From positions 1 through 64,000 of the forward strand of contig JAOABA010000051.1 of assembly GCA_026418625.1 (NCBI GenBank): a stretch of 64,000 bases of DNA. The letters are read 5' to 3'. A model generated the notes under the pieces. It was not told the origin of the DNA. It saw only the letters and a list, made by a program, of their open reading frames with translations, and ran no database searches. Positions 38,441-47,759 of the stretch are shown here, piece by piece (the stretch's first letter is position 1; the number at the start of each line of letters is the position of its first letter). This DNA is from Candidatus Kapaibacterium sp. (GTDB taxonomy: Bacteria > Bacteroidota > Ignavibacteria > Kapaibacteriales > UBA2268). Position numbers and translations under genes: made by a program.

Positions 38441-41400
38441 ATGAAAAAACTATTTACTCTTTTTCTGTTTTTAACATTCCCTATTTTCTCTCTTATTGCT
38501 CAAGAAATGAAATCTGGTGAAATAACTGACGGTAGAGAATATTGGTTTGGTCTTCCATACTGCAAAATTTCAACACAAAATCCTGAGCCAATCAGGGGTG
38601 AGTTCCCAATAGCAGTCTGGATATCATCAAAGGTCAAAACCACAGCCACAATAAGTGAAGTTGAAACAGGGTGGACTAAAACTGTCAGCATTGAACCACA
38701 CAAAGTAACTCAAGTGCCAATGCCGGACGCACTAATGAATCACGAATCCGAAGTTGTTAAAAACTATGGGATTCACGTTGTTTCTGAGGATCCAATTACA
38801 GTTGCTGTCTATCTTTCCTATCGTTGGTCTGGTGAAGCATTTCGTGTCATTCCTGTTGAGTGGCTTGGCAAAAGGTATTTTTCTCTTAATCTTTATCAAG
38901 ACGAAACAGATGAAATAAAGCCACCACAAATATTAATTATTGCAACACAGAACAATACAAGCGTAACTTACTTTCCTACTACCTCAACCGAAAAAGTAGA
39001 GAGAGGTGCCTCAAGAAGAGTTACACTCAATAAAGGACAAACCTATTTAATCCTTGGTAAGCCAAAACCGGGATTATCTCAGGACTGGTCAACTGATTTA
39101 ACAGGAACTGAAATTATTGCTAACAAACCAATTGCTGTTATATCAGGTCACACAAAAGGAGCTTTTCCAAGATATTTCATAGGTATGCGATCTGGTTGGC
39201 AGGAACCTTGGGCTAATTTTTCAAGAAATATGCTTTGCGAAATGCTTTGGCCCGTTGAGCTTTGGGGTAACACTTATATTTCTGCACCTATTAAGTATGT
39301 CAATAGGCCACGTGGAAAAACAATTGTTCAGGATGATTTCGGAGATTTGATTAGAATTGTTGCAAGTCAAGACGGAACTGAATTGCTCCAGATGAGGCAG
39401 GACGGCTCAGGCTTTATGCGTATTGGCAAAACTCTTAAAAAAGGTGAGCGACACGATATCATTAATATGGAAGTCCCAGCCTTATTTAAGTCTAATAATC
39501 CTGTCATTATTGGACAATATGGAAAAACTTGGTGGGATGACAATGGAATGATGGGTTCAATAGATAAGGGTGGCGATGAACCACAGAACCCTTGGAAGAG
39601 TGGACAGGGTATGATGTTAATTCTTGCCCCATTAGAAAGATGGTGCTCTTACGCAGCATTTAAATCTCCCGAAGCTATTGATAATTTTATTTACATTACT
39701 TTCGAAGAAAAATATCGAGATAAAATTTTCTTCGATGGCAAGTCAATTACTTCTATTTGGGGAACAAAAATTCAAAAAATTCAAGGCACCGATTATGTTT
39801 ATATCACTGAAATGGTTCCTGCTGGGGATCATTATTTTGAAGCAATTGACAGTGCTAAATTCGCAGCTTATGCCTATGGTAATTGGGACAGAACTAAAGA
39901 CGGTTTCGCCTATGGATACCCCGTTGGTATAAATTATTCAACACCTTGCGAAGATTCTCTATATGTAGTGGATAAAATGTTCTGTGGCGATGTTGAAGGT
40001 AAAGGTTTTGCTATCCCTGATACTGCTGAATGTGCCGGTATATTTTCTGTTGTTTTCCGAGCATCTGAATCAGAAAATTATGAATTTATTAAAGATCCTA
40101 ACTTTATATCAGGAGATAAAACTGTTTCTTATCAGTTAAAAGTAGTTGATATTACTAAACCCGCAAAGGGAGTTGTTTTAGTATTAACTCGCTCTGGAAA
40201 ATCTATTACAAAAGTTTATGAATATGAACCAGAACAAATCGCAGCCGATCCTACTTACATTAATTTTGGTATGTTAAAGCTGAACCAAAAAGTGTGTAAA
40301 ACCTTCAAAATCTCTAATCCCGGAAAAGTTCCTATGACTGTCAACGAGCTTAAACTTAAATCCGGCGTAAAAGATTTTGAAATTGATACAAAAGATATTC
40401 CCTTGACATTGCAACCCGGTGAGTCAAAGGAAATAACAGTATGTGCTACTGCTCTGAATATGTATAATAGACCAGTTAAAGACTCAATCATTGCTGTTTT
40501 GACCTGTTTCCCAAAAACTATTGTTGGACTTGAATTCACTACTGGTGAACCAATTGTATGGATTGACGATGCTCGATGGGCACCAACCCCAGTTGGAAAA
40601 GAAGTTCCCAAATTAGTTCAAATAATCAGTAAAGGCTCAACCAGAGTCGAACTCACAGAAATCACTTGGGATGACAAACTTCACTTCACAAAAGTCGAAA
40701 ACCTCGACTTTCCATTAGTTTTGGAACCCGGTCAAGTTCATTATTTCACTGTTTATTATAAACCTGATAAACCCGGTGTTACAGACTCTACAAGAGCTTT
40801 CTTCAAAGGAAACACCGAAATTGAAAAATTATATTCAGATTGGGTAGGAACTGGTATTGAAGCAGGTCCTCTTATCGTTGGCTATGATTGGCAAAGAAGA
40901 AGAATTATTGATCAATACGCTGGAGTTACTGAATATCCGTGGCACATAACTGTTGATAACTCAGGAAATACAAATTTGAGAGTAAAAGATATTATTATCG
41001 AAGATGATCCCGACAATGTTTTTAGAATTAACCCCGCTCAAATTCCCGGAACTCTCAGCCCAAATACTCCGGTTCAGATAGATGCTTTCTTTGCTCCCAA
41101 AGAAGAAAAAGCTTATTTTGCAAAGGTCAAAATTATAGCTGATTTCGAAGGAACTGAAAAAACTGCTTTCGATTATCTCAAAGGTATCGGAATTCTTCCA
41201 CATATCAAGGTTATTGGAAAAGAATTTCTGCCCCCAATAAAAATTGGTGAATCTCTTGACGATAAAGGAGAAGTCCAACATATAACCATTAATCCTGAAA
41301 CTGCAATGGATTTGACTCTATTTGATCTAAAAATAGAAGGTCCAGATAAGGATGCTTTTGAAATTGATCCAAACTTCTATGAAAACAATATCAAAGGCAA

Positions 41401-42664
41401 AAATACTATTATTAAAATTAATGGATTTTTGGATGTTCCTATTAAATTTACAGCGAAAAAACCCGGAAAACATACAGCTGAATTAGTTGCATTCAGCGAT
41501 GCCCCAGATTATGCAAGGGACTTTCTCTATGGCTATGGATTCAATCAAGGAATTTTAGCATCCGATTATGATTATGGCACTATATTTATTACTTTATCTA
41601 AAGATGGAAAAGTATTTCTGACAAACACTGGCTCTGTCGAAACAAAGATTACAAGAGACATTCCCGCAAGCCTTACGGGGGATTTAGCTAATTTCAGTAT
41701 AAATTCTTGGTATACTGCCAAATCAGGTTTAATGAACCCTTCGGCTCCATTTACTTTGGCTGCTGGTGACACACTTTGGGTTGACGTGAAATTCACTCCA
41801 ACTGAAGTAAAACAATATAATCTGCAAATTAATTATCAAACCGATTTTGGAGATGCAGTTTCCAACTTAATTGGCAGAGGAATGATTATCAAAACAATCG
41901 TAAAAATTCCCAAAGGTGTTTATAAAGTTGAACCCGGATTTCCAAAAATCATCGAAGTAATAATTGATAAGCATCCTGATGAAACTAAACTCCTTGAAAC
42001 AGCAAATATCAATTCCATTACTGTTGAAGTTACTTTCAAATCACAAGGCAGAAAAAATGTCCAAGATGTTTACCCGAATGTAAAGGGATGTATTGATATT
42101 GATACAAAAGGCACTATGCTCGAAGGCTGGACCTGCCAAGATGTAAAAATTCTTGATGGTCTCATTCTGAGTGTTACGTTCAGCGGTAATACACCTTTGA
42201 CATTGGGAAATAGTAACTCAAGAGTCCTATTCAGATTTTTGATGAACACGTTCCTCAGCGATTTGGATATAATTCCACTGCCTGTGAAAATGACTGTATT
42301 CAACAAACCTTATGTTATTATCGAGGAATATCCGGGTGATATCGAGATTCTTCCAGTATGTGTTAACACAATTAGACTAATTGAAATTGCTGGTGCAAGA
42401 TATTCACTTACTCAAAATCAGCCCAATCCAGTCGTTGATAACACAACTTTTGAATACTCGATTGCACTTGAAGGAATGACTAACATCTCACTCTTTAATT
42501 CTCTTGGCGAAAAAGTTGCCACTTTGGTTAACGAATACCAAAAACCCGGACATTACGAAGTGAAACTCAATATATCAGCATTAGGTTTGCCTTCTGGTGT
42601 TTATCATTATAAGCTTACTTCAGGTCCTTTTGTTCAAACAAAAGAAATGGTAATTACCAAATAA
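38441..42664 (+). CDS. Giant T9SS surface protein, paralog 2 (IgGFc-binding-like N-terminus)
   Basis: 1,407 residues with a signal peptide at about 1-21. It matches paralog 1 end to end with the same domain order: IgGFc-binding-like N-terminus (ITDGREYWFGLPYC), ASH-type domains (YINFGMLKLNQKVCKTFKISN), a cohesin-like stretch and a T9SS domain (SLTQNQPNPVVDNTT ... LPSGVYHYKL). By eye, more than half of the positions are identical in the N-terminal part. Tandem duplication followed by divergence is the likely origin. The strong Shine-Dalgarno sequence, own leader and own terminator suggest that it is expressed separately from its neighbour. Function and ligand are unknown; a role in adhesion or surface coating is inference. 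Confidence 0.85.
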   Translation: MKKLFTLFLFLTFPIFSLIAQEMKSGEITDGREYWFGLPYCKISTQNPEPIRGEFPIAVWISSKVKTTATISEVETGWTKTVSIEPHKVTQVPMPDALMNHESEVVKNYGIHVVSEDPITVAVYLSYRWSGEAFRVIPVEWLGKRYFSLNLYQDETDEIKPPQILIIATQNNTSVTYFPTTSTEKVERGASRRVTLNKGQTYLILGKPKPGLSQDWSTDLTGTEIIANKPIAVISGHTKGAFPRYFIGMRSGWQEPWANFSRNMLCEMLWPVELWGNTYISAPIKYVNRPRGKTIVQDDFGDLIRIVASQDGTELLQMRQDGSGFMRIGKTLKKGERHDIINMEVPALFKSNNPVIIGQYGKTWWDDNGMMGSIDKGGDEPQNPWKSGQGMMLILAPLERWCSYAAFKSPEAIDNFIYITFEEKYRDKIFFDGKSITSIWGTKIQKIQGTDYVYITEMVPAGDHYFEAIDSAKFAAYAYGNWDRTKDGFAYGYPVGINYSTPCEDSLYVVDKMFCGDVEGKGFAIPDTAECAGIFSVVFRASESENYEFIKDPNFISGDKTVSYQLKVVDITKPAKGVVLVLTRSGKSITKVYEYEPEQIAADPTYINFGMLKLNQKVCKTFKISNPGKVPMTVNELKLKSGVKDFEIDTKDIPLTLQPGESKEITVCATALNMYNRPVKDSIIAVLTCFPKTIVGLEFTTGEPIVWIDDARWAPTPVGKEVPKLVQIISKGSTRVELTEITWDDKLHFTKVENLDFPLVLEPGQVHYFTVYYKPDKPGVTDSTRAFFKGNTEIEKLYSDWVGTGIEAGPLIVGYDWQRRRIIDQYAGVTEYPWHITVDNSGNTNLRVKDIIIEDDPDNVFRINPAQIPGTLSPNTPVQIDAFFAPKEEKAYFAKVKIIADFEGTEKTAFDYLKGIGILPHIKVIGKEFLPPIKIGESLDDKGEVQHITINPETAMDLTLFDLKIEGPDKDAFEIDPNFYENNIKGKNTIIKINGFLDVPIKFTAKKPGKHTAELVAFSDAPDYARDFLYGYGFNQGILASDYDYGTIFITLSKDGKVFLTNTGSVETKITRDIPASLTGDLANFSINSWYTAKSGLMNPSAPFTLAAGDTLWVDVKFTPTEVKQYNLQINYQTDFGDAVSNLIGRGMIIKTIVKIPKGVYKVEPGFPKIIEVIIDKHPDETKLLETANINSITVEVTFKSQGRKNVQDVYPNVKGCIDIDTKGTMLEGWTCQDVKILDGLILSVTFSGNTPLTLGNSNSRVLFRFLMNTFLSDLDIIPLPVKMTVFNKPYVIIEEYPGDIEILPVCVNTIRLIEIAGARYSLTQNQPNPVVDNTTFEYSIALEGMTNISLFNSLGEKVATLVNEYQKPGHYEVKLNISALGLPSGVYHYKLTSGPFVQTKEMVITK

Positions 42665-42687
42665 TTCATTTAAGTCATCTCCAATTA

Positions 42688-42716
42688 AAGCCCGGACAGT
42701 TTCCGGGCTTTTTTTT
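42688..42716 (+). terminator. Rho-independent terminator after paralog 2
   Basis: AAGCCCGGA (42688-42696) pairs with TCCGGGCTT (42702-42710) and is followed by T residues. The stem is nearly the same as the one after paralog 1 (both have AGCCCG/CGGGCT), so the terminator seems to have been duplicated with the gene. Confidence 0.92.
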
Positions 42717-42836
42717 GTTTACTTTTTTCACCAAATTTTATGAAAAAGAGAATAGTATAATTGATTAATAATCATTCTGAAAATCGATGCTTGGAAGAAA
42801 TCAATATTTTTTAAGTGCTTCCTTAGATTGAGTCTG

Positions 42837-42933
42837 TATAAAAAGTGGTTATTCTGAGCTAAGGCGAAGAATCCATATTACATAAGTCATTTATATTTAA
42901 TGGTCTCTTCACTTCGTTAAGAGTGGCTTATTT
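42837..42933 (-). repeat. Dispersed intergenic repeat, copy 1
   Basis: Read on the minus strand, this stretch aligns with 57886-57983 over roughly 95 bases. A 24-base core is identical (42867-42890 against 57921-57944), beginning ATGACTTATGTAATATGGAT. Flanking parts share the AACGAAGYGAAGAG and CTCAGAAT words. It lies in the 365-base gap between the giant surface protein and rqcH, after the terminator. Nothing else is visible in that gap. It may be a REP-like or non-autonomous mobile sequence. Confidence 0.8.
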
Positions 42934-43029
42934 TTATTTTTTATACTTTTACACAACCTCGATTTTAGCTATGAATTCTAAGAAAGATTTTTATAACCTA
43001 TTGAGTTGATAAAACTTTTTCTATAAAAT

Positions 43030-44649
43030 TTATGTTTCATCGGGTAATTTCGGTTCGACCATAATCACTTCTTCACGCATCAGGACAACCGAGCCGGGAT
43101 TTGCACCTTTGGGCTTTTTGATATATTTTCTGTGAGTATAAGCAACAGGAACGTATTTAGCGTTTTTCATTCCTGAATAATATGCAGCAATTGATGCAGC
43201 TTTTTGCAAAATTTGTTTTGATGGTTTTTGATTTTTCTCCAATGGCAAAACAGCGTGAGCACCGCTCGAGCCTCTTGCGTGGAACCACAAATCATTCTGT
43301 TTGGCAAATTTAAATGTAAGCTCGTCATTATTTGCAGCACTTTTTCCAACGTAGAGTGTATAACCTTCTCCTAAATCGAATTGACGGTATTTTGAAGATG
43401 GGTCATTTTTATTTTCAGACTCAATCTTAAATCCTGTATTTCGGATATCCTCTACCAATTTTTCCAAATCTTTCATATTTGATATGCTATTAAGACTTTC
43501 CAAAAAGGAAGTAATTTTGTTTAATTTCTCATTAATTTCAGGAAGAAACTTTTTCCTGTTTTCTATGTTTAACCTTGTTTTTCTGGACTTTTGGAAATAA
43601 AGTTGAGCATTTTCGATTAAATTCAATTTGTCATCGAGCGGTATAACTATCTCGTTACCATTAAAATCAATCAATGTAATGCTTTTCAATCCTTTTTTCT
43701 TTATATCAGGTTGCGAAGATAGAAGAACAGCCCAAGAGCGATATTGTTCTTCAAGATATAAATTACTCTCAGCGAGCTTTATGTCCTGTAGCTTTTTCTC
43801 CATTTTTTTTAATTCTTTAGAAAGAAAATCTTGAATTCCCTTTATTCTTTCTTCAAGGACATCAGTGATTTTCAGGCTTTTATATTTTTGATAAATGCAA
43901 TGGCTGATAGAATTAGATTTAAAAATAATATCAGGATAGTTCTTTAGCGGAATCATAGAAACTATCAGCTCATTTTTTTCATTTTTCAGTAAAAAATATT
44001 CATTTTGCTTTTCAAGAATATCAATGAATTCGATTGCTTTTTGCTCAATATTTATCAATTCTGCTTGTGTAAATTCTGAAATTTTTTTCTCGGCTGGAAT
44101 TTTTTCAAGAAGACAGAATTCCGCAGCTAATTCCTTGCTTAATAAAAATTTTGATTTGACCAATGCCTGCTGAATGCTCGATTCAGGTTGAAATTCAGAT
44201 AATTTTTTTAGTCTTTGTTCTTTTAGTTCGAATTTTGTTTCGATGATATCATCATTTTTTTTGAATGAATCAAGAATTATATCCTGATGATTCAAAATCA
44301 AACAATTCGATTTTGCCCCACCAAAAAGGAAAAAAATAATATTTGTATGAATACATTTAATATCAATAATTCTCTCGTTCTCGAGCAAACCTATATCCTG
44401 AATTATTTCCCCAACTACATCAGGAAATAAATCAACAGAATTTGCTTTTGCACGGTGGAATTGATTTTTGAGATAAATGCAGCTTAAATCAGTGGTAGCG
44501 TCAAAAATAATATGCCTGAATGTTTCCCCATCATAAAGGCTAAAGACCAAAATATCTTTTTCCTGAGAAAAAACCTCAATTACTTTAAAGCCGATTAATT
44601 GCTTAAACTCTTTAACTGTATGTTTAAGGGTATGATAATTTCTTATCAT
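43030..44649 (-). CDS. rqcH: RqcH/NFACT-family ribosome quality-control protein
   Basis: 539 residues of the NFACT (Rqc2/FbpA) family: an N-terminal NFACT-N domain (about 1-170), a helix-hairpin-helix and long coiled coil (about 180-400), and an NFACT-R domain (about 420-515) with TLYVGKSAANNDELTFKFAK, DLWFHARGSSGAHAVL and VAYTHRKYIKKPKGA-type motifs. Characterised members bind obstructed 50S subunits carrying peptidyl-tRNA and add C-terminal alanine tails. Older annotations call it fibronectin-binding protein, which is unlikely as the main role because no export signal is seen. It starts on the last base of the yicC stop codon (TAATG), so the two are translationally coupled. Confidence 0.9.
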   Translation of the reverse strand: MIRNYHTLKHTVKEFKQLIGFKVIEVFSQEKDILVFSLYDGETFRHIIFDATTDLSCIYLKNQFHRAKANSVDLFPDVVGEIIQDIGLLENERIIDIKCIHTNIIFFLFGGAKSNCLILNHQDIILDSFKKNDDIIETKFELKEQRLKKLSEFQPESSIQQALVKSKFLLSKELAAEFCLLEKIPAEKKISEFTQAELINIEQKAIEFIDILEKQNEYFLLKNEKNELIVSMIPLKNYPDIIFKSNSISHCIYQKYKSLKITDVLEERIKGIQDFLSKELKKMEKKLQDIKLAESNLYLEEQYRSWAVLLSSQPDIKKKGLKSITLIDFNGNEIVIPLDDKLNLIENAQLYFQKSRKTRLNIENRKKFLPEINEKLNKITSFLESLNSISNMKDLEKLVEDIRNTGFKIESENKNDPSSKYRQFDLGEGYTLYVGKSAANNDELTFKFAKQNDLWFHARGSSGAHAVLPLEKNQKPSKQILQKAASIAAYYSGMKNAKYVPVAYTHRKYIKKPKGANPGSVVLMREEVIMVEPKLPDET

Positions 44650-45524
44650 TATTCAATATTTTGAAGTTGCTCTCTGATTCGCTCCAGTTCTTCTTTGAAG
44701 GAAACTACTAATTGTGAAATATCTGCATCATCAGCTTTTGAACCAATTGTATTAATCTCTCTATTCATTTCCTGAAGAAGAAAGGTAAGCTTTTGACCAA
44801 CCTGTTGATTGTTTTTCAGGTTTTCTTTGAAGAACTTAATATGAGACCTTAATCTGACGCACTCTTCTGAAATATCGAGCCTGTTTGCTAAAAATGCGAT
44901 TTCCATTTGAATTCTGTTTTCATCAATCTCGTCACTTTCGAAGAGAAGTGCCACTTTGCGTCTTAGTTTTTCTCTCTCTTCGGGTATTCTATTCAGTGAT
45001 AAAGACTCTATTTTATCAAGCATAGAAGTAATATTTTTCAAACGATTATTGAAATCTTTAAGAATTTGGTTGCCTTCCTTTGACCTCATTTTATCAAGCT
45101 CTTTTAGTGCATTGCTAAGACACTTTTCCAAAAGTTTGAACTCCTGCTGCCCATCTGAATCATTATCTTTTTGAGTAAAGAAAGAAGAAAATTGAAGCAG
45201 GTTGTTCAATTCAACTTCGCCTTTCATTTTCAGCTTCTTTCGAAGTGCGACTAATGATTTATAAACAGTCTCGGCATTTTTTTCATTAACGAAGAAGGGT
45301 TGAGCCGCTCCATCGTATTCAATATTTACAAAAACTGATATTGAACCTCTTGAAATATATTTTTTAATAATGTCTTTTATTTCCAACTCTTTATGAGAAA
45401 TAGTCCTTGGCAAACGTGTGTTAATCTCCAAAAAGCGATTGTTAATACTTCTAAGCTCAACAGATAATTTAATTCCATTTTCAGTAATTTCAGCTTTGCT
45501 GAAACCGGTCATACTTTTCAACAT
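44649..45524 (-). CDS. yicC: YicC/YloC-family endoribonuclease
   Basis: 291 residues, opening with MLKSMTGFSKAE, the invariant start of the family. The middle has ELRSINNRFLEINTRLPR (about 26-43), and the C-terminal domain ends with QEMNREINTIGSKADDADISQLVVSFKEELERIREQLQNIE, the other conserved block (the C-terminal HxxxE/NREINT region). Members are hexameric endoribonucleases in RNA turnover. The length is normal. It is coupled to rqcH by a TAATG overlap, linking RNA cleavage with ribosome rescue. It lies divergent from the decarboxylase gene, with 119 bases between the starts. Confidence 0.93.
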   Translation of the reverse strand: MLKSMTGFSKAEITENGIKLSVELRSINNRFLEINTRLPRTISHKELEIKDIIKKYISRGSISVFVNIEYDGAAQPFFVNEKNAETVYKSLVALRKKLKMKGEVELNNLLQFSSFFTQKDNDSDGQQEFKLLEKCLSNALKELDKMRSKEGNQILKDFNNRLKNITSMLDKIESLSLNRIPEEREKLRRKVALLFESDEIDENRIQMEIAFLANRLDISEECVRLRSHIKFFKENLKNNQQVGQKLTFLLQEMNREINTIGSKADDADISQLVVSFKEELERIREQLQNIE

Positions 45525-45643
45525 TTATCAACCCATAAAATTTAAATAAACACAAAATTACTTGATTTTACGCTTGAAAAAAAATTATTACTAACGACTA
45601 AGTTTTTATTAATTTAATTTTTTTGAAAAAATAATATTGTTTT

Positions 45644-47080
45644 ATGAACACTGAAGAATTCAGAAATAACGGTTATAAAATAGTTGACTGGCTTTGCGAT
45701 TATTTCGAAAACATAGAGAAATTTCCTGTTAAATCTCAGGTAGAACCCGGAGAAATTTTCAACAGAATCCCTGACAATCCACCTGAAAATGGAGAAAATT
45801 TCAATGATATCTTAAATGATTTTGATGAAAAAATCATTGATGGAATTACTCATTGGCAAAGCCCCAATTTTTTTGCTTATTTTCCTGCAAATAACAGCTA
45901 TCCTTCGATTCTTGCCGAGTTTTTAACTACCGGTCTTGGATTGCAATGTATGATGTGGCTCACTTCACCTGCTGCGACAGAACTCGAAGAAAAGATGATG
46001 AACTGGCTAAGAGATTCCATCGGTTTGCCATCATCTTTTAGTGGAGTGATTCAGGACACAGCCTCCACTGCTACATTGGTATCACTTTTAACAGCAAGAG
46101 AGAAATATTCAGATTTTGAAATAAATAAGTATGGATTCAATGATAAATATAAATACAGAGTATATTGTTCAACAGAAGCTCATTCCTCAATAGAAAAGGC
46201 TGTTAAAATCACAGGAATTGGGAGTCAAAATTTAGTGAAAATCGAAGTTGATGATAAGTTTGCAATGAAATCAGAAATCCTAAGAAAAGCTATTATAAAT
46301 GATATTGCTCAAGGTTTCACACCTTTGTGCGTTGTAGCAGCTCTTGGAACAACTGGTAGCACTGCTGTTGACCCAATTTCTGTTATTGGAAATATTTGCA
46401 AGGAATTCAATATTTGGTTTCATATTGATGCTGCTTATGCCGGTTCAACATTGATTTTGGACGAATATAAGCATTTAAGAAAGGACATAGACCTATGTGA
46501 TACATTTGTATTTAACCCACACAAATGGCTTTTAACCAATTTTGATTGCTCAGCTTATTTCGTAAAAGACAAGGAAGCTTTAATACGGACTTTTGAAATT
46601 TTACCTGAGTATTTAAAAACCACAGAAGTAAAGTATGTAAATAATTATAGGGACTGGGGAATTCAACTTGGCAGACGTTTCAGAGCCTTGAAACTTTGGT
46701 TTGTTCTCCGCCATTATGGTTTGGAGGGACTTAGGTCAAAATTAAGGCAGGATATCGAATTAACTAAGTATTTGAAAGAAAAAATTGATAGTGATAAAGA
46801 ATTTGAAATTCTCGCTCCGGTTGATTTTAATGTAATTTGCTTTAGATTTAAGCCAAATGAAATAGAGGATATAGATACCCTAAATAAAATCAATGAGGAA
46901 TTGATGAATTTGGTAAACTCAACTGGTAAAGCTTTTTTCACTCACACAAAATTGAATGGTTCTTTCGTTATTAGGTTTGTGATTGGTCAAACAAACGTTA
47001 CAAAAGAAAATGTTGATAAAGCGTGGGAATTGATTAAATCGAAAGTTAATGAATTGAAAATTATAAAAGGATATAAATGA
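45644..47080 (+). CDS. Group II PLP-dependent amino-acid decarboxylase (aromatic-type)
   Basis: 478 residues of the pyridoxal-phosphate decarboxylase family that includes aromatic L-amino-acid, tyrosine/tryptophan and glutamate decarboxylases. Hallmarks are the N-terminal PNFFAYFPANNSYPSILAE (substrate entry), GVIQDTASTATLVSLLTARE (PLP phosphate region), WFHIDAAYAGS (cofactor Asp) and FNPHKWLL with the Schiff-base Lys294. WQSPNFFAYFPA is typical of aromatic-type members. The product is probably an aromatic amine (tryptamine, tyramine or phenylethylamine); the exact substrate cannot be read. Its TGA stop overlaps the ATG of the following exported protein by four bases. Confidence 0.88.
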   Translation: MNTEEFRNNGYKIVDWLCDYFENIEKFPVKSQVEPGEIFNRIPDNPPENGENFNDILNDFDEKIIDGITHWQSPNFFAYFPANNSYPSILAEFLTTGLGLQCMMWLTSPAATELEEKMMNWLRDSIGLPSSFSGVIQDTASTATLVSLLTAREKYSDFEINKYGFNDKYKYRVYCSTEAHSSIEKAVKITGIGSQNLVKIEVDDKFAMKSEILRKAIINDIAQGFTPLCVVAALGTTGSTAVDPISVIGNICKEFNIWFHIDAAYAGSTLILDEYKHLRKDIDLCDTFVFNPHKWLLTNFDCSAYFVKDKEALIRTFEILPEYLKTTEVKYVNNYRDWGIQLGRRFRALKLWFVLRHYGLEGLRSKLRQDIELTKYLKEKIDSDKEFEILAPVDFNVICFRFKPNEIEDIDTLNKINEELMNLVNSTGKAFFTHTKLNGSFVIRFVIGQTNVTKENVDKAWELIKSKVNELKIIKGYK

Positions 47081-47724
47081 AAAAGCTTGGTGTTTATCTT
47101 CTAACTTTTACTTTCTTGTTCATCAATGTAATTAATGTTACGACTCAGGAAAGTGATTCCGGATTGATTAATGCTCTAAAAACCAACAAGGGCATATTGC
47201 TCATCTACAACAAAGATAAAAATAATTTTAAATTCGAAATTGAATGCAAAGATGCTTTCCCTTTTGACCCTGAAAGTATGGCTTTCCTGATTGATAAAAG
47301 ATTCTTTCAATTAGTAATTGTGCCAATTAATGAAGTTATTCGTAAACCAATAGCAAATATGACTGACATCGAAATTTTGACTGCACATAAAAATTTTGAG
47401 ATGGATTATATTTATGAAGTTTCCGGAATGAATTTCACCACAAAAATTGATACTATCATCAACAATCAGAATCGAAAATTTCTCTATTGGGAATTAAATA
47501 TTCCATTAACCCCCCAAGATACTGCTTCAGACATAATCAAAACGAAGCTATATATGAATACATTATTAGATGACGAAATTCTCTCTCTGTCTATGGCAGT
47601 TACTGTGAATGACAATTCAGATGAAGCAAGAAAGCTTCTTAAATCTATTTCTCAGAATTTTGAACACACAATAACGAGTTACAACGTAGAACAAATAGCT
47701 GATTCATTGAAGGCAATAAAGTAA
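47077..47724 (+). CDS. Exported protein of unknown function
   Basis: 215 residues with a signal peptide at about 1-24 (MKKLGVYLLTFTFLFINVIN...). I recognise no family. The mature part alternates strands and helices (SGLINALKTNKGILLIYNKDKNN, then a Cys-containing segment FEIECKDAFPFDP). It has neither a lipobox nor a T9SS tail. The start overlaps the decarboxylase stop (ATGA), so it is co-translated with that cytoplasmic enzyme. The operon suggests a linked role, for example in amine handling at the envelope, but that is inference. Confidence 0.65.
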   Translation: MKKLGVYLLTFTFLFINVINVTTQESDSGLINALKTNKGILLIYNKDKNNFKFEIECKDAFPFDPESMAFLIDKRFFQLVIVPINEVIRKPIANMTDIEILTAHKNFEMDYIYEVSGMNFTTKIDTIINNQNRKFLYWELNIPLTPQDTASDIIKTKLYMNTLLDDEILSLSMAVTVNDNSDEARKLLKSISQNFEHTITSYNVEQIADSLKAIK

Positions 47725-47759
47725 ATCTCAAAAACTATAGAATTTTTGTAAAAAAAGTT

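Noticed and set aside
43030-44649. Fibronectin-binding protein (adhesin)
   Set aside because: This older label belongs to the same family, but there is no export signal and the NFACT domains point to ribosome quality control.
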